From IMG/VR virus record IMGVR_UViG_3300035682_000101, positions 1 through 35,860 of that record: a stretch of DNA of 35,860 nt; one strand, written 5' to 3'. This DNA is from a virus. Position 1 is the first letter of the stretch. Every line of letters begins with the position of its first letter. The position numbers were made by a program, and so were the translations under genes. The notes beneath the pieces were generated by a model. That model saw only the letters and a program-made list of their open reading frames with translations. It was not told the DNA's origin and ran no database searches. Positions 16,669-24,895 of this stretch are shown piece by piece.

Positions 16669-16994
16669 CACACCTCCTCCGCGTCTAGCTCAACCGCCAT
16701 CACTTCCAGCACGCGCCGCCGCCCGTCCGGGTCGCGGACGCTCTGCTTGCGAAAGCGGCGGCCCTCGTAGTTGATGTAATTGAAGTCATCCATCGCACGA
16801 CGGCGAATGGTAATGCGATGCGTTGACGCCTCGCCTAACTGAACGCTGGCGAGGTAATCGGAGCCGCGCACGGCGACCATATCGGCCCAGACATCATCAA
16901 CTACCGTGTAGCCGATCGACAAGCCCACGCTTCCATCGGCGCCCTGCGTCCGCTGCTCCAGCGTGACCAAATGCCGGAACCGCCCCGCACTCAC
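16668..16994 (-). CDS. Head closure/head-tail joining protein
   Basis: This is a 108-aa protein of the Phage_H_T_join type: SAGRFRHLVTLEQRTQG at the N-terminus, VWADMVAVRGSDYLASVQLGEASTHRITIRRR in the centre and GRRRVLEVMAVELDAEEV at the end. The chosen start is GTG at 16992-16994, overlapping the previous gene's TGA (GTGA), rather than the TTG nine bases upstream. It closes the portal after packaging and gives the surface for tail attachment. Confidence 0.8.
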   Translation of the reverse strand: MSAGRFRHLVTLEQRTQGADGSVGLSIGYTVVDDVWADMVAVRGSDYLASVQLGEASTHRITIRRRAMDDFNYINYEGRRFRKQSVRDPDGRRRVLEVMAVELDAEEV

Positions 16995-17581
16995 AGCGAC
17001 CAAACCCGATAGGGATCAAGCAGGCGCTTCACCGCCGGGTTCTCAGTCAGCGGGCGCGCCGTCGTCGCCTCGCGGTTTTCATACAACTCGCCAACAATCA
17101 GCAGCATCGCCGCACGCAGCGCAGCAGGCACGTTCGCCGCGCTCACATAACCCGCCGAGAACGTCACCCGCACGGCGTTAACCGTATCCGGCTGCGTTTC
17201 CGGCCAGTTCTCGCCGTATGCCGGCGCCAGGTATCCAGGCTGCGCGTGCGCACCCGATGGCGTCGCCACCTGATACAGCGCGCCAGAAATTGTCTCCGCG
17301 TCGCCGTCCGCGTTCGTGATGGCAACTGAGGTCACCGACACGAGCGGCGGCTTCGGCAGCATGATCGCGCCGTTGTTCGCAGGAAACTCTGGCAGCGTGA
17401 TCTGCCAGGTCTGCGGCATCAGGACGCGGCCCGTATGCGCTTCCACGCTCTCGCGGGCGGCCTGCAAATACGCAGCAATGATCGCCGCGTCGGGTCCATC
17501 GACAGGCGCGCGAACATGCGCCTGCACGTCCGTGAGCGAGACAGGCTCGCTCGTGGGCGCGGTGATTAGCCGAAGGTCCAT
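16991..17581 (-). CDS. Head-tail connector (phiE125 gp8/HK97 gp6 type)
   Basis: This is a 196-aa protein. MDLRLITAPTSEPVSLTDVQAHVRAP and AAYLQAARESVEAHTGRVLMPQTWQITLPEFP are diagnostic of the phiE125 gp8 family of connectors. The C-terminal part is PAALRAAMLLIVGELYENREATT. ATG at 17579-17581 was preferred because GGAG (17590-17593) lies 8 bases upstream; the longer in-frame start at 17605 lacks one. It forms the ring below the portal. Confidence 0.85.
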   Translation of the reverse strand: MDLRLITAPTSEPVSLTDVQAHVRAPVDGPDAAIIAAYLQAARESVEAHTGRVLMPQTWQITLPEFPANNGAIMLPKPPLVSVTSVAITNADGDAETISGALYQVATPSGAHAQPGYLAPAYGENWPETQPDTVNAVRVTFSAGYVSAANVPAALRAAMLLIVGELYENREATTARPLTENPAVKRLLDPYRVWSL

Positions 17582-17632
17582 CAACCGCACTCCGCTAGGC
17601 AGCATGGCGGCACAATGGCCGCCCTACGCCGA

Positions 17633-18067
17633 TCAAGCCGGGCTGACGCGATCCAGAAGGCCGCGCACGCCGATTGCGGACATCGGCGTCGCAACGCCGT
17701 GAGTGCCGCTGAAGTCGGCAAGCAGCTTGAGGTACTGCTTGCGGCCGACATAGCCGACCATCGTCACCGATGGCGTCGCGTGCGCCGCGATGAGCGAGCG
17801 GACGATGCCGCCGGTCGTCACCGTGGCGCCGACCACATCGGCCTGCTCCACGGCGGTATAGGAGCCGCCCGACGTGTCGCAATGCGTCAGCTTGAACTCG
17901 ACCTTGTTCGTGCCGCTGAACGTGATGCCGCCCACGCCAACCTTGATGAAGATCGTGCAGGCGTCGGCCTTGCCCACATCGAAGGCGGCAGGCGTGTTGT
18001 CGGCGTCATAGGCTGCGGCGGGCAGCAGCACATCCGCCGTCATCTTCTGCGATTGATCGAAGCGCAT
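17633..18067 (-). CDS. Hypothetical virion protein, possible head decoration protein
   Basis: This 144-aa protein is encoded between the major capsid and connector genes, where decoration or minor head proteins often lie. It starts MRFDQSQKMTADVLLPAAAYDADNTPAAFDVGKADACTIFI and is mostly beta-strand-like. AGGA lies 7 bases before the ATG. It is separated from the capsid gene by a strong hairpin, which may lower its transcription or stabilise the capsid mRNA. No family was recognised with confidence. Confidence 0.6.
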   Translation of the reverse strand: MRFDQSQKMTADVLLPAAAYDADNTPAAFDVGKADACTIFIKVGVGGITFSGTNKVEFKLTHCDTSGGSYTAVEQADVVGATVTTGGIVRSLIAAHATPSVTMVGYVGRKQYLKLLADFSGTHGVATPMSAIGVRGLLDRVSPA

Positions 18068-18095
18068 GGCGCTGTCCTTTCATGTCGGAATGGAA

Positions 18096-18121
18096 GGCGG
18101 CGCCAGTTTCCCGGCGCCGCC
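18096..18121 (-). terminator. Hairpin directly downstream of the capsid gene
   Basis: A perfect 9-bp inverted repeat (18096-18104 with 18113-18121) with an 8-base loop lies between the capsid stop (18130) and the next start (18067). On the minus strand it is followed by TTCCATTCC rather than a T run. It may act as a partial terminator or as an mRNA-stabilising 3' end for the abundant capsid transcript. Confidence 0.6.
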
Positions 18122-18129
18122 ACGCCGCG

Positions 18130-19350
18130 CTAGCTGGCCGCGTTAATAAACACCTTCACGGCGCCGCCAACGTCGATCAGGTTGCCACCCGAACGCATCC
18201 ACGCGAGGAAGCCAACCTGGCCCTTCTTCGTGAAGGCGCTGTCGGTGAAGCGGAACATCTCGACGGCCATCACGTCGCGGACGTGATAGAACGAGAAGTC
18301 GCCGAACAGGATGGATCGCGCAGACGCTGCCATGTCGGGCATCGACTGGTTGATGGTGATCGGCGCGCCAAGCAGGCGATCCGGCGCACCCGCCGGGTTG
18401 CCCTGCTCATAGCCCGGCGCGAAGATCGGGCGGCTGGAACCATCAACGATCTTGCGCAGCGCCTTGAGCGTGCTGTCGTTGAACATCCAGCGGCCACGGC
18501 CGAGCGCCCGGTAAGCCGGGTCAACCGAGTGCTGCAAGTCAACGAGGCTCGCATAGGTCACGGCAGTAACCTGCGTCGTGCCGTTCGCGGCGGTCACGCC
18601 GGTAGTCGCCGCCGTGTTGACGCCGTTCGGCTGGCCGGAGCCGGTGCCGGTCGTGAAGTGCAGGTTGGTGATGCGGCCCAGCCGCTCCACCAGACGCGCA
18701 CGCACGAACGCCTCAACGTCAACGCTGCTGTCCTGCAAAAGCTCGAAAGGCACGGTCACGACCTTCGAGGAATACTTGTAGACAGGCAGGGCGACGGTGC
18801 CGAAGGTGACATCGGCGTCGCTCGCCGTGCCGTTCTCCGCGACGATCTCGCCAACCTCGGCGGTGCCGTTGCTGGTCGGGAAGGACATGGCGCCGATGCC
18901 AGAGGTCTGGATGACGGTCGCAACTTCGCGAACGCCGCCATATTCCTTGAGCGCATTCAGCACGGACGTTGCAACGGCGCTGTCAACCGTGTAGCCGCCT
19001 TCGCTCGGCGTCGTGGTGGACATCGTGGCGCGGATGGTCGCCCAATCCTCGGCGTTCAGGGCCTTGTCACCGCCCTTGAGCCACTTCGCGTAGACCGACA
19101 GGCCGGGGTCGCGACCATCGCGCCCGCGACGATCAGCCGCCTCGGCGAGATTGCCGTTGCGCGTCTCGGCTGCGATCTTCTCGTTGGCGTCAACAATGCG
19201 CTTGATCCGCGCGTCGATGTCGTCAATCTGCGACATCTGCTGGTCATAGATCGGCTGATCCACCTCGGCGTTCCAGTCGTTCTTCTCGACAAGGGCCTTC
19301 ATCGACGCGCCAACAGCCGCGCGCTGCTCCCGCAGAGCCTGAATGCTCAT
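18130..19350 (-). CDS. Major capsid protein, HK97 fold
   Basis: This is a 406-aa protein. The first about 100 residues are a charged coiled coil (MSIQALREQRAAVGASMKALVEKND, QMSQIDDIDARIKRIVDANEKIAAE), the scaffold-like delta domain. The mature part follows (STTTPSEGGYTVDSAVATSVLNAL, VPFELLQDSSVDVEAFVRARLVERLG, HYHVRDVMAVEMFR-type E-loop/P-domain region). ATG at 19348-19350 has AAGGA 6 bases upstream and was chosen over the ATG at 19365, which has none. The delta domain is normally removed by the protease encoded just upstream. Confidence 0.95.
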   Translation of the reverse strand: MSIQALREQRAAVGASMKALVEKNDWNAEVDQPIYDQQMSQIDDIDARIKRIVDANEKIAAETRNGNLAEAADRRGRDGRDPGLSVYAKWLKGGDKALNAEDWATIRATMSTTTPSEGGYTVDSAVATSVLNALKEYGGVREVATVIQTSGIGAMSFPTSNGTAEVGEIVAENGTASDADVTFGTVALPVYKYSSKVVTVPFELLQDSSVDVEAFVRARLVERLGRITNLHFTTGTGSGQPNGVNTAATTGVTAANGTTQVTAVTYASLVDLQHSVDPAYRALGRGRWMFNDSTLKALRKIVDGSSRPIFAPGYEQGNPAGAPDRLLGAPITINQSMPDMAASARSILFGDFSFYHVRDVMAVEMFRFTDSAFTKKGQVGFLAWMRSGGNLIDVGGAVKVFINAAS

Positions 19351-19399
19351 GGGGTTTCCTTTCATCGTCAGGGTTGAAATGCCTGCGCGCGGCTTGCGC

Positions 19400-20122
19400 T
19401 CAGACCTGGGAGAACGCCATCCGTGCGGCGTGTTGCCGCACGCGCATGGCGCGCATGTCCTGAACCGGCGGCGCCGGCTCGTCCTTGGTTTCGGGGAGTG
19501 ACGGCGCCTTCGCGAAGGCGCTCAAATCCCAACGCGCAGCCGGGCGTTGCCGGTTTTCGCCGATAACGCGATCCGCCAGGCCGGCGGCAACGGCTTCCTC
19601 GGCAGAAAACCACGTCTCGGCGGCCATCTGCTCAAGAAACTCGGCAACATCACCACCCGCGCGACGCGCGTAGCTAACGGCAATCTGCCCGTCGATCTTC
19701 TCAAGCAGGCTCGCCGTCGCAAGCATGTCGTCAGCGTTGCCGATGCTCATTCCCCACGACTTATGGATCATGAGCATGGCGCCGGGCGCCATCTCAACGG
19801 CAGCGGCTTCGGCGGCAATAACCGACGCGGCAGAAGCGGCGAGGCTGTCAATCCGCGCCGTAATCGGGTGCGGATGTTCGCGCATCGCTGCCACCATCGC
19901 CTGCGCGCCGAAGACGGAGCCGCCCGGCGAATTGATGCGAAGCGTAACCGGCCCTGTCGTGGCGCGCAGCGCGGCCATGAACGACTGCGGCGCGACGCCG
20001 CCGAACCAGTCGGCTTCGTCCTGATCGCTGGCAATGGCGTCGTAGAGCCACAGGACATCACCGTCCGCGCGAAACTCGCCCTTGGCTTTGTTGGCGAGGC
20101 GCATGCGAATATGTGGCGTCAT
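19400..20122 (-). CDS. ClpP-like prohead protease
   Basis: This is a 240-aa phage ClpP-type serine protease. LRINSPGGSVFGAQAM (61-76) is the oxyanion and substrate strand, DSLAASAASVIA (92-103) carries the probable nucleophile S97, and MLMIHKSWG (117-124) the catalytic H120. WFSAEEAVAAGLADRVI follows as in ClpP. It would cleave the capsid delta domain during prohead maturation. It overlaps the portal stop by ATGA and precedes the capsid gene, as in HK97-like phages. Confidence 0.9.
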   Translation of the reverse strand: MTPHIRMRLANKAKGEFRADGDVLWLYDAIASDQDEADWFGGVAPQSFMAALRATTGPVTLRINSPGGSVFGAQAMVAAMREHPHPITARIDSLAASAASVIAAEAAAVEMAPGAMLMIHKSWGMSIGNADDMLATASLLEKIDGQIAVSYARRAGGDVAEFLEQMAAETWFSAEEAVAAGLADRVIGENRQRPAARWDLSAFAKAPSLPETKDEPAPPVQDMRAMRVRQHAARMAFSQV

Positions 20123-21375
20123 GCCGGTGTCTCCTGCGGCGCCGGGGCCGTGTATTCCGGCAACTTCCCCTTGACGGTGCGGCTCATGTTCAGCTTTGCG
20201 CGGACTTCCTCGACGCTCATGAACGCAGGCTCGCCAGCGCGGCCAAGGCCGATGCGCAGCGCCTCATACATCGCCTTCGTGTCGCCCCGCTCTAGTTCAG
20301 ACGTGTCGAACTCCGCGACGCGGCCCGCATTGCGGAAGAACTTCCGATTGATCTCGTTCTGAAAGGCGTTCAGATGGTCGCGCAGCGAAAACCGCACGAA
20401 CCCCTTGCCCATCGCCTCAACGCCCGTGCCCCAGGAAGTCGTCTTTTCCGTGTGGCCGATCATGAACGCAGGCACGCCGTAGACCCGCGCGATTTCCTCG
20501 ACCTGAAACTTGCGGGTTTCAAGGAACTGCATGTCTTCCAGCGGCATCGTTAGCGACTGGATAGAAAGCCCGCCCTGCAACACCATGGGCTTGCCGCCCC
20601 GCATGGTGCCGCCGTGGTTGGATGCGACCTGCTCGCGGAGGTCTTCGACCTGCTGCTTCGTCAGGTTGCCGTCAGTCTTGAGCGCATAGTCAGGCCGCGC
20701 CATGTTTTGCAGGAACTGCGCGCTGAAATCCTGCGCGCTGATCGCCAGCCTGCCGGACACCCGCAGCGCATGCTTGAGCGGCGACAGGCCACGCAGCCCA
20801 TTGAAGCCGAACCCCGGCACATGCAACACGTCGTCCTGATCGAGAACGCGAATGCGCGAAACCTCGGGCGCAGGGCGCTCAATCGTCAGGTCGGGATGCA
20901 CTTCGTAGACCAGCCGCGACCCATCAGGAACAGCGACCACGCGCACCCGGTCGGGATGCAACGGCATAAGCCCAACGATGCGCCCGCCAGGCCCGCGCAG
21001 TATTTCCGCGAAGCCGTCGCCGTGCAGCAGCTTCGATCCGACTAGGAAAGACCAGCCGGACGACGCCAACCAACGCGGGCTGAACTGTTCGTTGAGAACC
21101 CACCACAGATCACTATTCAGGTCGCGCGTGCGGTCGCCGTCCTGCGCCTGCCGGTAAATATGCATCGGCAACGCGGCAATGGCGCCCGCAATTAACTGCA
21201 CGCACGCATAGACCGCCGACACAGACAGCGCGGCACGCTCGCTCGGCGCGCCCGACGCCCCGTTCGGGGCGGCCAACGCTTCCCACACGGCATCACCACG
21301 GCGCACAGCGGCACTATCCACCGCCGCGCGAGGCTCTAGCGCACGTGCGATCTGAAACCAGCCCGCGACGCTCAC
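20119..21375 (-). CDS. Portal protein, HK97 family
   Basis: This is a 418-aa protein with typical portal stretches: LSVSAVYACVQLIAGAIAALPMHIYR, LHGDGFAEILRGPGGRIVGLMPLHPDRV, DDVLHVPGFGFNGLRGLSPLKHALR and VYGVPAFMIGHTEKTTSWGTGVEAMGKGFVRFSLRDHLNAFQNEINRKF. It forms the dodecameric DNA channel at one capsid vertex. The start is GTG at 21373-21375, overlapping the large terminase stop. Confidence 0.95.
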   Translation of the reverse strand: MSVAGWFQIARALEPRAAVDSAAVRRGDAVWEALAAPNGASGAPSERAALSVSAVYACVQLIAGAIAALPMHIYRQAQDGDRTRDLNSDLWWVLNEQFSPRWLASSGWSFLVGSKLLHGDGFAEILRGPGGRIVGLMPLHPDRVRVVAVPDGSRLVYEVHPDLTIERPAPEVSRIRVLDQDDVLHVPGFGFNGLRGLSPLKHALRVSGRLAISAQDFSAQFLQNMARPDYALKTDGNLTKQQVEDLREQVASNHGGTMRGGKPMVLQGGLSIQSLTMPLEDMQFLETRKFQVEEIARVYGVPAFMIGHTEKTTSWGTGVEAMGKGFVRFSLRDHLNAFQNEINRKFFRNAGRVAEFDTSELERGDTKAMYEALRIGLGRAGEPAFMSVEEVRAKLNMSRTVKGKLPEYTAPAPQETPA

Positions 21376-22922
21376 AGGAACAGTACCCGAGGTTCCGGCG
21401 CTTCCTCGACCGCAACCGGATCGCCCGCCGTCGCCACTGCCATCGCCAGAGCAATCATACCGTCGATCCTCCGGCTATCGGCCAACTTCACCAGCTTCCG
21501 GTTTCCGGACGGGTCCGACTTCACGACTGAATTGGCCGCGCACATCGTCAGCACGGGATGCCCGCCGTGGCGGAGCTTCCCGTTCAGCAACACTCCGTCG
21601 AGCGCCCGAAGCGCCGGGGTCATGGATTGGAACCCCTGCCCGAACTCCACGAACCGCTCGATTTCCTCGGCAGAAGCCCCCGCGCGCACAAGCGCAGGAT
21701 GGAAAAATCGCATGTTCCAACGGTCGAACGCCACGCGAGCAATCCGCTCGGAACGCAGCATCGCCAGAACCTGCGGCGCCACCCAATCATAATCGACCGT
21801 CCGGCCGGGCGTGGCTTCGAGATGCCTGGCCTTCTGCCACACGTCATAGGGCACGCGATCCGCGCGCGCCTTCTCCACCAGGCCATCGCCCGGCAACCAG
21901 AACTGCGGCCGGACGTGCAGATCGCCGTTGATCCACGCCACCCGCACGAACGCTGTTAGGTCACTCGACGCCGACAGGTCCAAGCCGGCGAACACCTCGG
22001 CGCCATCCCAATCCGCCGCCGGCTCCTTGCCGCATGCGTTCCAGATGGCCGGCGAGACGTAGGGGTTGTTTGCTTCAACCCGCTGATTGAGGACAAGGTT
22101 CCTATACTCGGCCTCTCGCGACGGCATCCGCCGCGCATCCTCTGCCATCGCCAGCACTTCAACCGGGTTCATGAACACGCCGAACGCCGGGTTAGCTAGC
22201 CGAATGGCTTCCTCGCCAAACGGGTCCATGTCCTGCGGCGCTGTGTTGAAACGCAGCGCGGTTCGCGGATCGCCGCCCTTCTGCGCGTCGTCAATCAGGA
22301 CACTCAGAAGGTCGTCATCGTTCGGCGCCTGCGTCGAGATGACGATGGTCAACGGCTGTTCCTGCGCCGCCGTCGCCGTCTCCAAAGCGTCGTAGAGCGG
22401 CGAGCGCGGGCCGCGAACCTGCCCTAGCTCGTCATGGATCGTCAGCACAGGCGACAAGCCGTAAGCCGTCGTCGCGTCAGCAGAAAGCGCCCGGTAGAGC
22501 GTGCCCAAATCCTGGCAGTAGAGTTGCTTCGCCGTGTCTCGGATGCCGACATGCGCACTCAGGTCGGGCGATAACCGCACCATTTTGGCGGCCAGCGCGA
22601 ACAGGATGCTAGCCTGCTCACGAGACTGCGCCGCCGAGTATAGCTGCGCGTTCGGCTTGGCCTCGGGGCCAACCAAATGCAGCAACAAGATCATGGCGCT
22701 CTCAGTCGTCTTGGCGTTCTTGCGCCCTCGGCTGATGATCGCGCGCCGCGTTCCATGCGGGTTGTCGTAGATCGCGCGGAAGTCTTCGCGCATGAACTCG
22801 GCCATTTTGAGCGGCTGGCCGACGAACTTCCCCTCCGGTATCCGGATATGTTTTTCGCACCACCGGATGTTTTGCTCGGCCCGGCTGATAGCCGCCTTCG
22901 GCTCTGCTATTCGCTTTCCCAT
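21372..22922 (-). CDS. Terminase large subunit
   Basis: This is a 516-aa packaging motor of the HK97-like Terminase_1 group. The Walker A-type motif is SRGRKNAKTTES (65-75). Walker B with the catalytic acid is VLTIHDELGQ (DE at 164-165). The RNase H-like nuclease begins at FAGLDLSASSDL (D315, D321), and further acidic residues follow toward the C-terminus. It cuts the concatemer and drives DNA into the prohead through the portal. It overlaps the small terminase gene by 16 bases. Confidence 0.95.
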   Translation of the reverse strand: MGKRIAEPKAAISRAEQNIRWCEKHIRIPEGKFVGQPLKMAEFMREDFRAIYDNPHGTRRAIISRGRKNAKTTESAMILLLHLVGPEAKPNAQLYSAAQSREQASILFALAAKMVRLSPDLSAHVGIRDTAKQLYCQDLGTLYRALSADATTAYGLSPVLTIHDELGQVRGPRSPLYDALETATAAQEQPLTIVISTQAPNDDDLLSVLIDDAQKGGDPRTALRFNTAPQDMDPFGEEAIRLANPAFGVFMNPVEVLAMAEDARRMPSREAEYRNLVLNQRVEANNPYVSPAIWNACGKEPAADWDGAEVFAGLDLSASSDLTAFVRVAWINGDLHVRPQFWLPGDGLVEKARADRVPYDVWQKARHLEATPGRTVDYDWVAPQVLAMLRSERIARVAFDRWNMRFFHPALVRAGASAEEIERFVEFGQGFQSMTPALRALDGVLLNGKLRHGGHPVLTMCAANSVVKSDPSGNRKLVKLADSRRIDGMIALAMAVATAGDPVAVEEAPEPRVLFL

Positions 22923-23344
22923 GGTCGCTTCATCGCCCGGCTGCCGCGCTTCGCCGTACCGGCTGCCCCGTCAGTGCGGGCAGACTGCTGCGCCAGCCGC
23001 ATCGAAGCCGCCAGCGCCTTGAGCGCCGCCGTCTCGCGCGCCTGCATCTGCAACATCTTGTCGAGTGCCCCCACGTCGAGCTGATCGCGCGACATCTCGG
23101 CGTCAATCATCTGCGCCACCCGGCGCGCCGACACCGTGTGCCGGACGTATTGCCGCAACAGCGCGTGCGTCTCGCGCGGGAACCAGTCGGCGGGCATGGC
23201 GTCCACCACCGACACCCACTCGTCTGTTTCCTCTGGCGTCAGGTCCAGCGGCGCCGCAGGGCGCTCCAAGAGCGTTACCGCGCCCGATGCCTCGCCCGCA
23301 GGCGCCGTCAGCGCCGCCAGGCTCTGCCGGCCTCGCTGCCTCAT
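22907..23344 (-). CDS. Terminase small subunit, P27 type
   Basis: This is a 145-aa protein. LTPEETDEWVSVVDAMPADWFPRETHALLRQYVRHTVSARRVAQMID is the signature of P27-family small terminases, followed by a helical region (ETAALKALAASMRLAQQSAR) and a basic tail. It recognises the packaging site and activates the large subunit. The 85-base gap upstream, next to the HNH gene, is a natural place for the packaging site. Confidence 0.85.
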   Translation of the reverse strand: MRQRGRQSLAALTAPAGEASGAVTLLERPAAPLDLTPEETDEWVSVVDAMPADWFPRETHALLRQYVRHTVSARRVAQMIDAEMSRDQLDVGALDKMLQMQARETAALKALAASMRLAQQSARTDGAAGTAKRGSRAMKRPWESE

Positions 23345-23429
23345 AGGTCCGAAACCTCACGATTTATGGCAAATTGGTTTGGGGTGCGGTCCCGGCGCCG
23401 AGGCGTCCCAAAGAATGAGACGCCCCCCC
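23345..23429. other. Gap between HNH and small terminase genes, candidate cos region
   Basis: This is one of the few real gaps in the late operon. It holds an inverted repeat (23402-23407 with 23419-23424) and an AT-richer stretch before the small terminase start. In HK97-like phages cos lies beside the terminase genes and an HNH nuclease assists cleavage. The assignment is inference from position only; no known cos sequence was matched. Confidence 0.3.
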
Positions 23430-23744
23430 CTATGAGACAGGCCACCCGTCCACCCCAACGGCAACCAGCGTCGTCCCGCTCGCCTGCCTCGCGCTCTCGC
23501 CAAGATGGCAAGGCTCGCAGATCGGCTCGCAGTTGCTCGGGTCCAGCCGTAGCGGGTCGTCAATCCCCTGGAACGCCTTGACGTGGTGAACCTGCGTGGC
23601 AGCAGTGACCCGGCCTTGCGATGCGCACTTGCGACACAGCGGCTCGGCGGCCAGCACTTGCAACCGCAACCGGCGCCACTCGCCGTTGTAGCCCCGCGCT
23701 GCGGCGCTTAGGCCGTCCGTGCGATGGAAGCCGGTTCGGGCCAT
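23430..23744 (-). CDS. HNH endonuclease beside terminase
   Basis: This is a 104-aa HNH nuclease. Two Cys pairs (CRKC 37-40, CEPC 76-79) frame the active site: QVHHVK (H53/H54), N71 in DPSNCEP and H80 in CEPCHLGE. The GYNGEWRRLRLQVLAAEPLC start is standard for packaging-associated HNH proteins. ATG at 23742-23744 was chosen because upstream sequence in the same frame is arginine-rich and overlaps a hairpin. It probably supports DNA cutting by the terminase, as shown for HK97. Confidence 0.9.
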   Translation of the reverse strand: MARTGFHRTDGLSAAARGYNGEWRRLRLQVLAAEPLCRKCASQGRVTAATQVHHVKAFQGIDDPLRLDPSNCEPICEPCHLGESARQASGTTLVAVGVDGWPVS

Positions 23745-23762
23745 GGGACGCCTAGAAACACG

Positions 23763-23791
23763 AACGCCCGCAACCTCTCGGCGCGGGCGTT
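23763..23791 (-). terminator. Hairpin between early and late operons
   Basis: A perfect 9-bp inverted repeat (23763-23771 with 23783-23791) with an 11-base loop sits in the 112-base gap between the putative late regulator and the HNH gene. On the minus strand it is followed by CGTGTTTCTAGG, which is weakly T-rich. It could terminate early transcription, so that late genes require antitermination or their own promoter. Confidence 0.5.
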
Positions 23792-23856
23792 GAAACTTGG
23801 GGCGCCTTGATCTGGACGCAGAAAAACGCCTGCAACCCGCTTGCCATACGGCGCCG

Positions 23857-24387
23857 TCACCTGTCAACCGCTGATTTCGCCATGCGCCAGTGATCGGCCA
23901 GCCAGTCCAGCCCATCCCTGACATGCGGCGGGTGCGCGCGCTCATTCCGAAGCACGGCGCCGCGCACAGCGTTGCCCACGCATAGCCCCGCTGCGCCGTC
24001 CAGCCGCGCCATGTAGCCCTTGTAGTCGAACCACGCCCGCGCCGCTGCTGCCTCTTGGTCCGCGCTCAAATGGCGCTTACCGCCGCCACCGGACGCATAG
24101 GCCATGGGCGCCTCGTAGCCCGGCAGGCAGTCGGCCCATAGGCCCCGCAGGTACTCCGCCGCATCGACCTGGCGCCGGCTCAGGCCCATAGACGCTAGCA
24201 CGTCCGCGTCCTGCATTTCGACCAGCCGCACGCCGGCCGCGATCGTCTCCACGTCGCGGGTTGCGCGAGCCTCGGCAGCGCCGCCGGGCGTGCCAGCGAT
24301 GGCCATTGCCGCGCGCTCCCGTGCCGCTCGGGACAGGGCGCGCTTGGAGGCCGCGACGCGGGCGGCGGGGTCAAGCACGGCGTTCAT
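23857..24387 (-). CDS. Hypothetical protein, possible late regulator
   Basis: This is a 176-aa protein, the last gene of the early operon and directly before the late genes. The N-terminus is alanine- and arginine-rich. Then follows LVEMQDADVLASMGLSRRQVDAAEYLRGLWADCLPGYEAPM, which could contain an HTH, and WFDYKGYMARLDGAAGLCVGNAVRGAVLRNE. The layout recalls phage DUF6456-like or antiterminator proteins, but no family is certain. ATG at 24385-24387 overlaps the upstream stop (ATGA); the longer frame before it is not protein-like. Position is the main argument for a role in late transcription. Confidence 0.55.
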   Translation of the reverse strand: MNAVLDPAARVAASKRALSRAARERAAMAIAGTPGGAAEARATRDVETIAAGVRLVEMQDADVLASMGLSRRQVDAAEYLRGLWADCLPGYEAPMAYASGGGGKRHLSADQEAAAARAWFDYKGYMARLDGAAGLCVGNAVRGAVLRNERAHPPHVRDGLDWLADHWRMAKSAVDR

Positions 24388-24743
24388 GGCGCATCTCCAT
24401 CGCTCGCGGGCGGGGGCGACAGAGCGGCGGGGAACACCTGCTCCCATTCGCCAGCCGGCACCGCATACCAGTGCGGCGCTATGTCCGTTACCGCGTGCAT
24501 TTCCAGCAGATCCAGCGCCACCAGCAGCCGCTGCGCCTCGCCCATGGCGCGGTTGAACTCTGCCGCCCATGTCTCGCAATCGGCCCGCAGCCGCGCAATC
24601 TCGGCGTCCCGCGCGGCTAGCGCGTCGGCGGCCATGGCGTTCAGCAGCGGCACCCCGTCGCCGTGGGGTGTGGTCACTCGCACCGCACGTAACTGCGCCA
24701 CGAGGTCGCCCGGCAGCGCCGCGCGCGTGTTTTCAGCGGTCAT
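24384..24743 (-). CDS. Hypothetical protein, 119 aa
   Basis: This is a mostly helical protein with a probable coiled coil (ALAARDAEIARLRADCETWAAEFNRAMGEAQRLLVALDLLEMH, about residues 42-85) and a proline-rich acidic end. Both ends overlap neighbouring genes by 4 bases (ATGA). The function was not recognised. Such coiled-coil proteins are frequent in early operons of GC-rich phages. Confidence 0.65.
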   Translation of the reverse strand: MTAENTRAALPGDLVAQLRAVRVTTPHGDGVPLLNAMAADALAARDAEIARLRADCETWAAEFNRAMGEAQRLLVALDLLEMHAVTDIAPHWYAVPAGEWEQVFPAALSPPPASDGDAP

Positions 24744-24895
24744 GGCAGCGCCTCCGCATCCCCGTCATCCTCGCTTGCCGCCCGCCATTCCTCGCGCTGT
24801 TCGACCATTGCCCCGGCGCGCCACGACGTGATGCGCCACAGCGTGCGGGTTGCCTCGCGCGCGATGACTTCGCACGTTGTCCATTCGCGGTTCAT
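24740..24895 (-). CDS. Hypothetical protein, 51 aa
   Basis: This short gene starts at ATG 24893-24895, one base into the stop of the 95-aa gene (TGATG), and ends in ATGA with the 119-aa gene. The sequence MNREWTTCEVIAREATRTLW and EEWRAASEDDGDAEALP is compact, with an acidic end, and reads as a small folded beta-alpha protein. Function is unknown. The fit of both junctions to the operon pattern is the best evidence that it is real. Confidence 0.6.
   Translation of the reverse strand: MNREWTTCEVIAREATRTLWRITSWRAGAMVEQREEWRAASEDDGDAEALP

Noticed and set aside
18082-19377. 431-residue open frame on the plus strand
   Set aside because: It is antisense to the major capsid gene, with His/Arg/Asp-rich composition typical of a reverse reading of GC-rich coding DNA. 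There is no promoter or ribosome-site evidence.
23839-23867. TTGACA (minus strand) at the early-late boundary as a late promoter
   Set aside because: No acceptable -10 element lies 16-18 bases downstream, and the hexamer overlaps the end of a gene.
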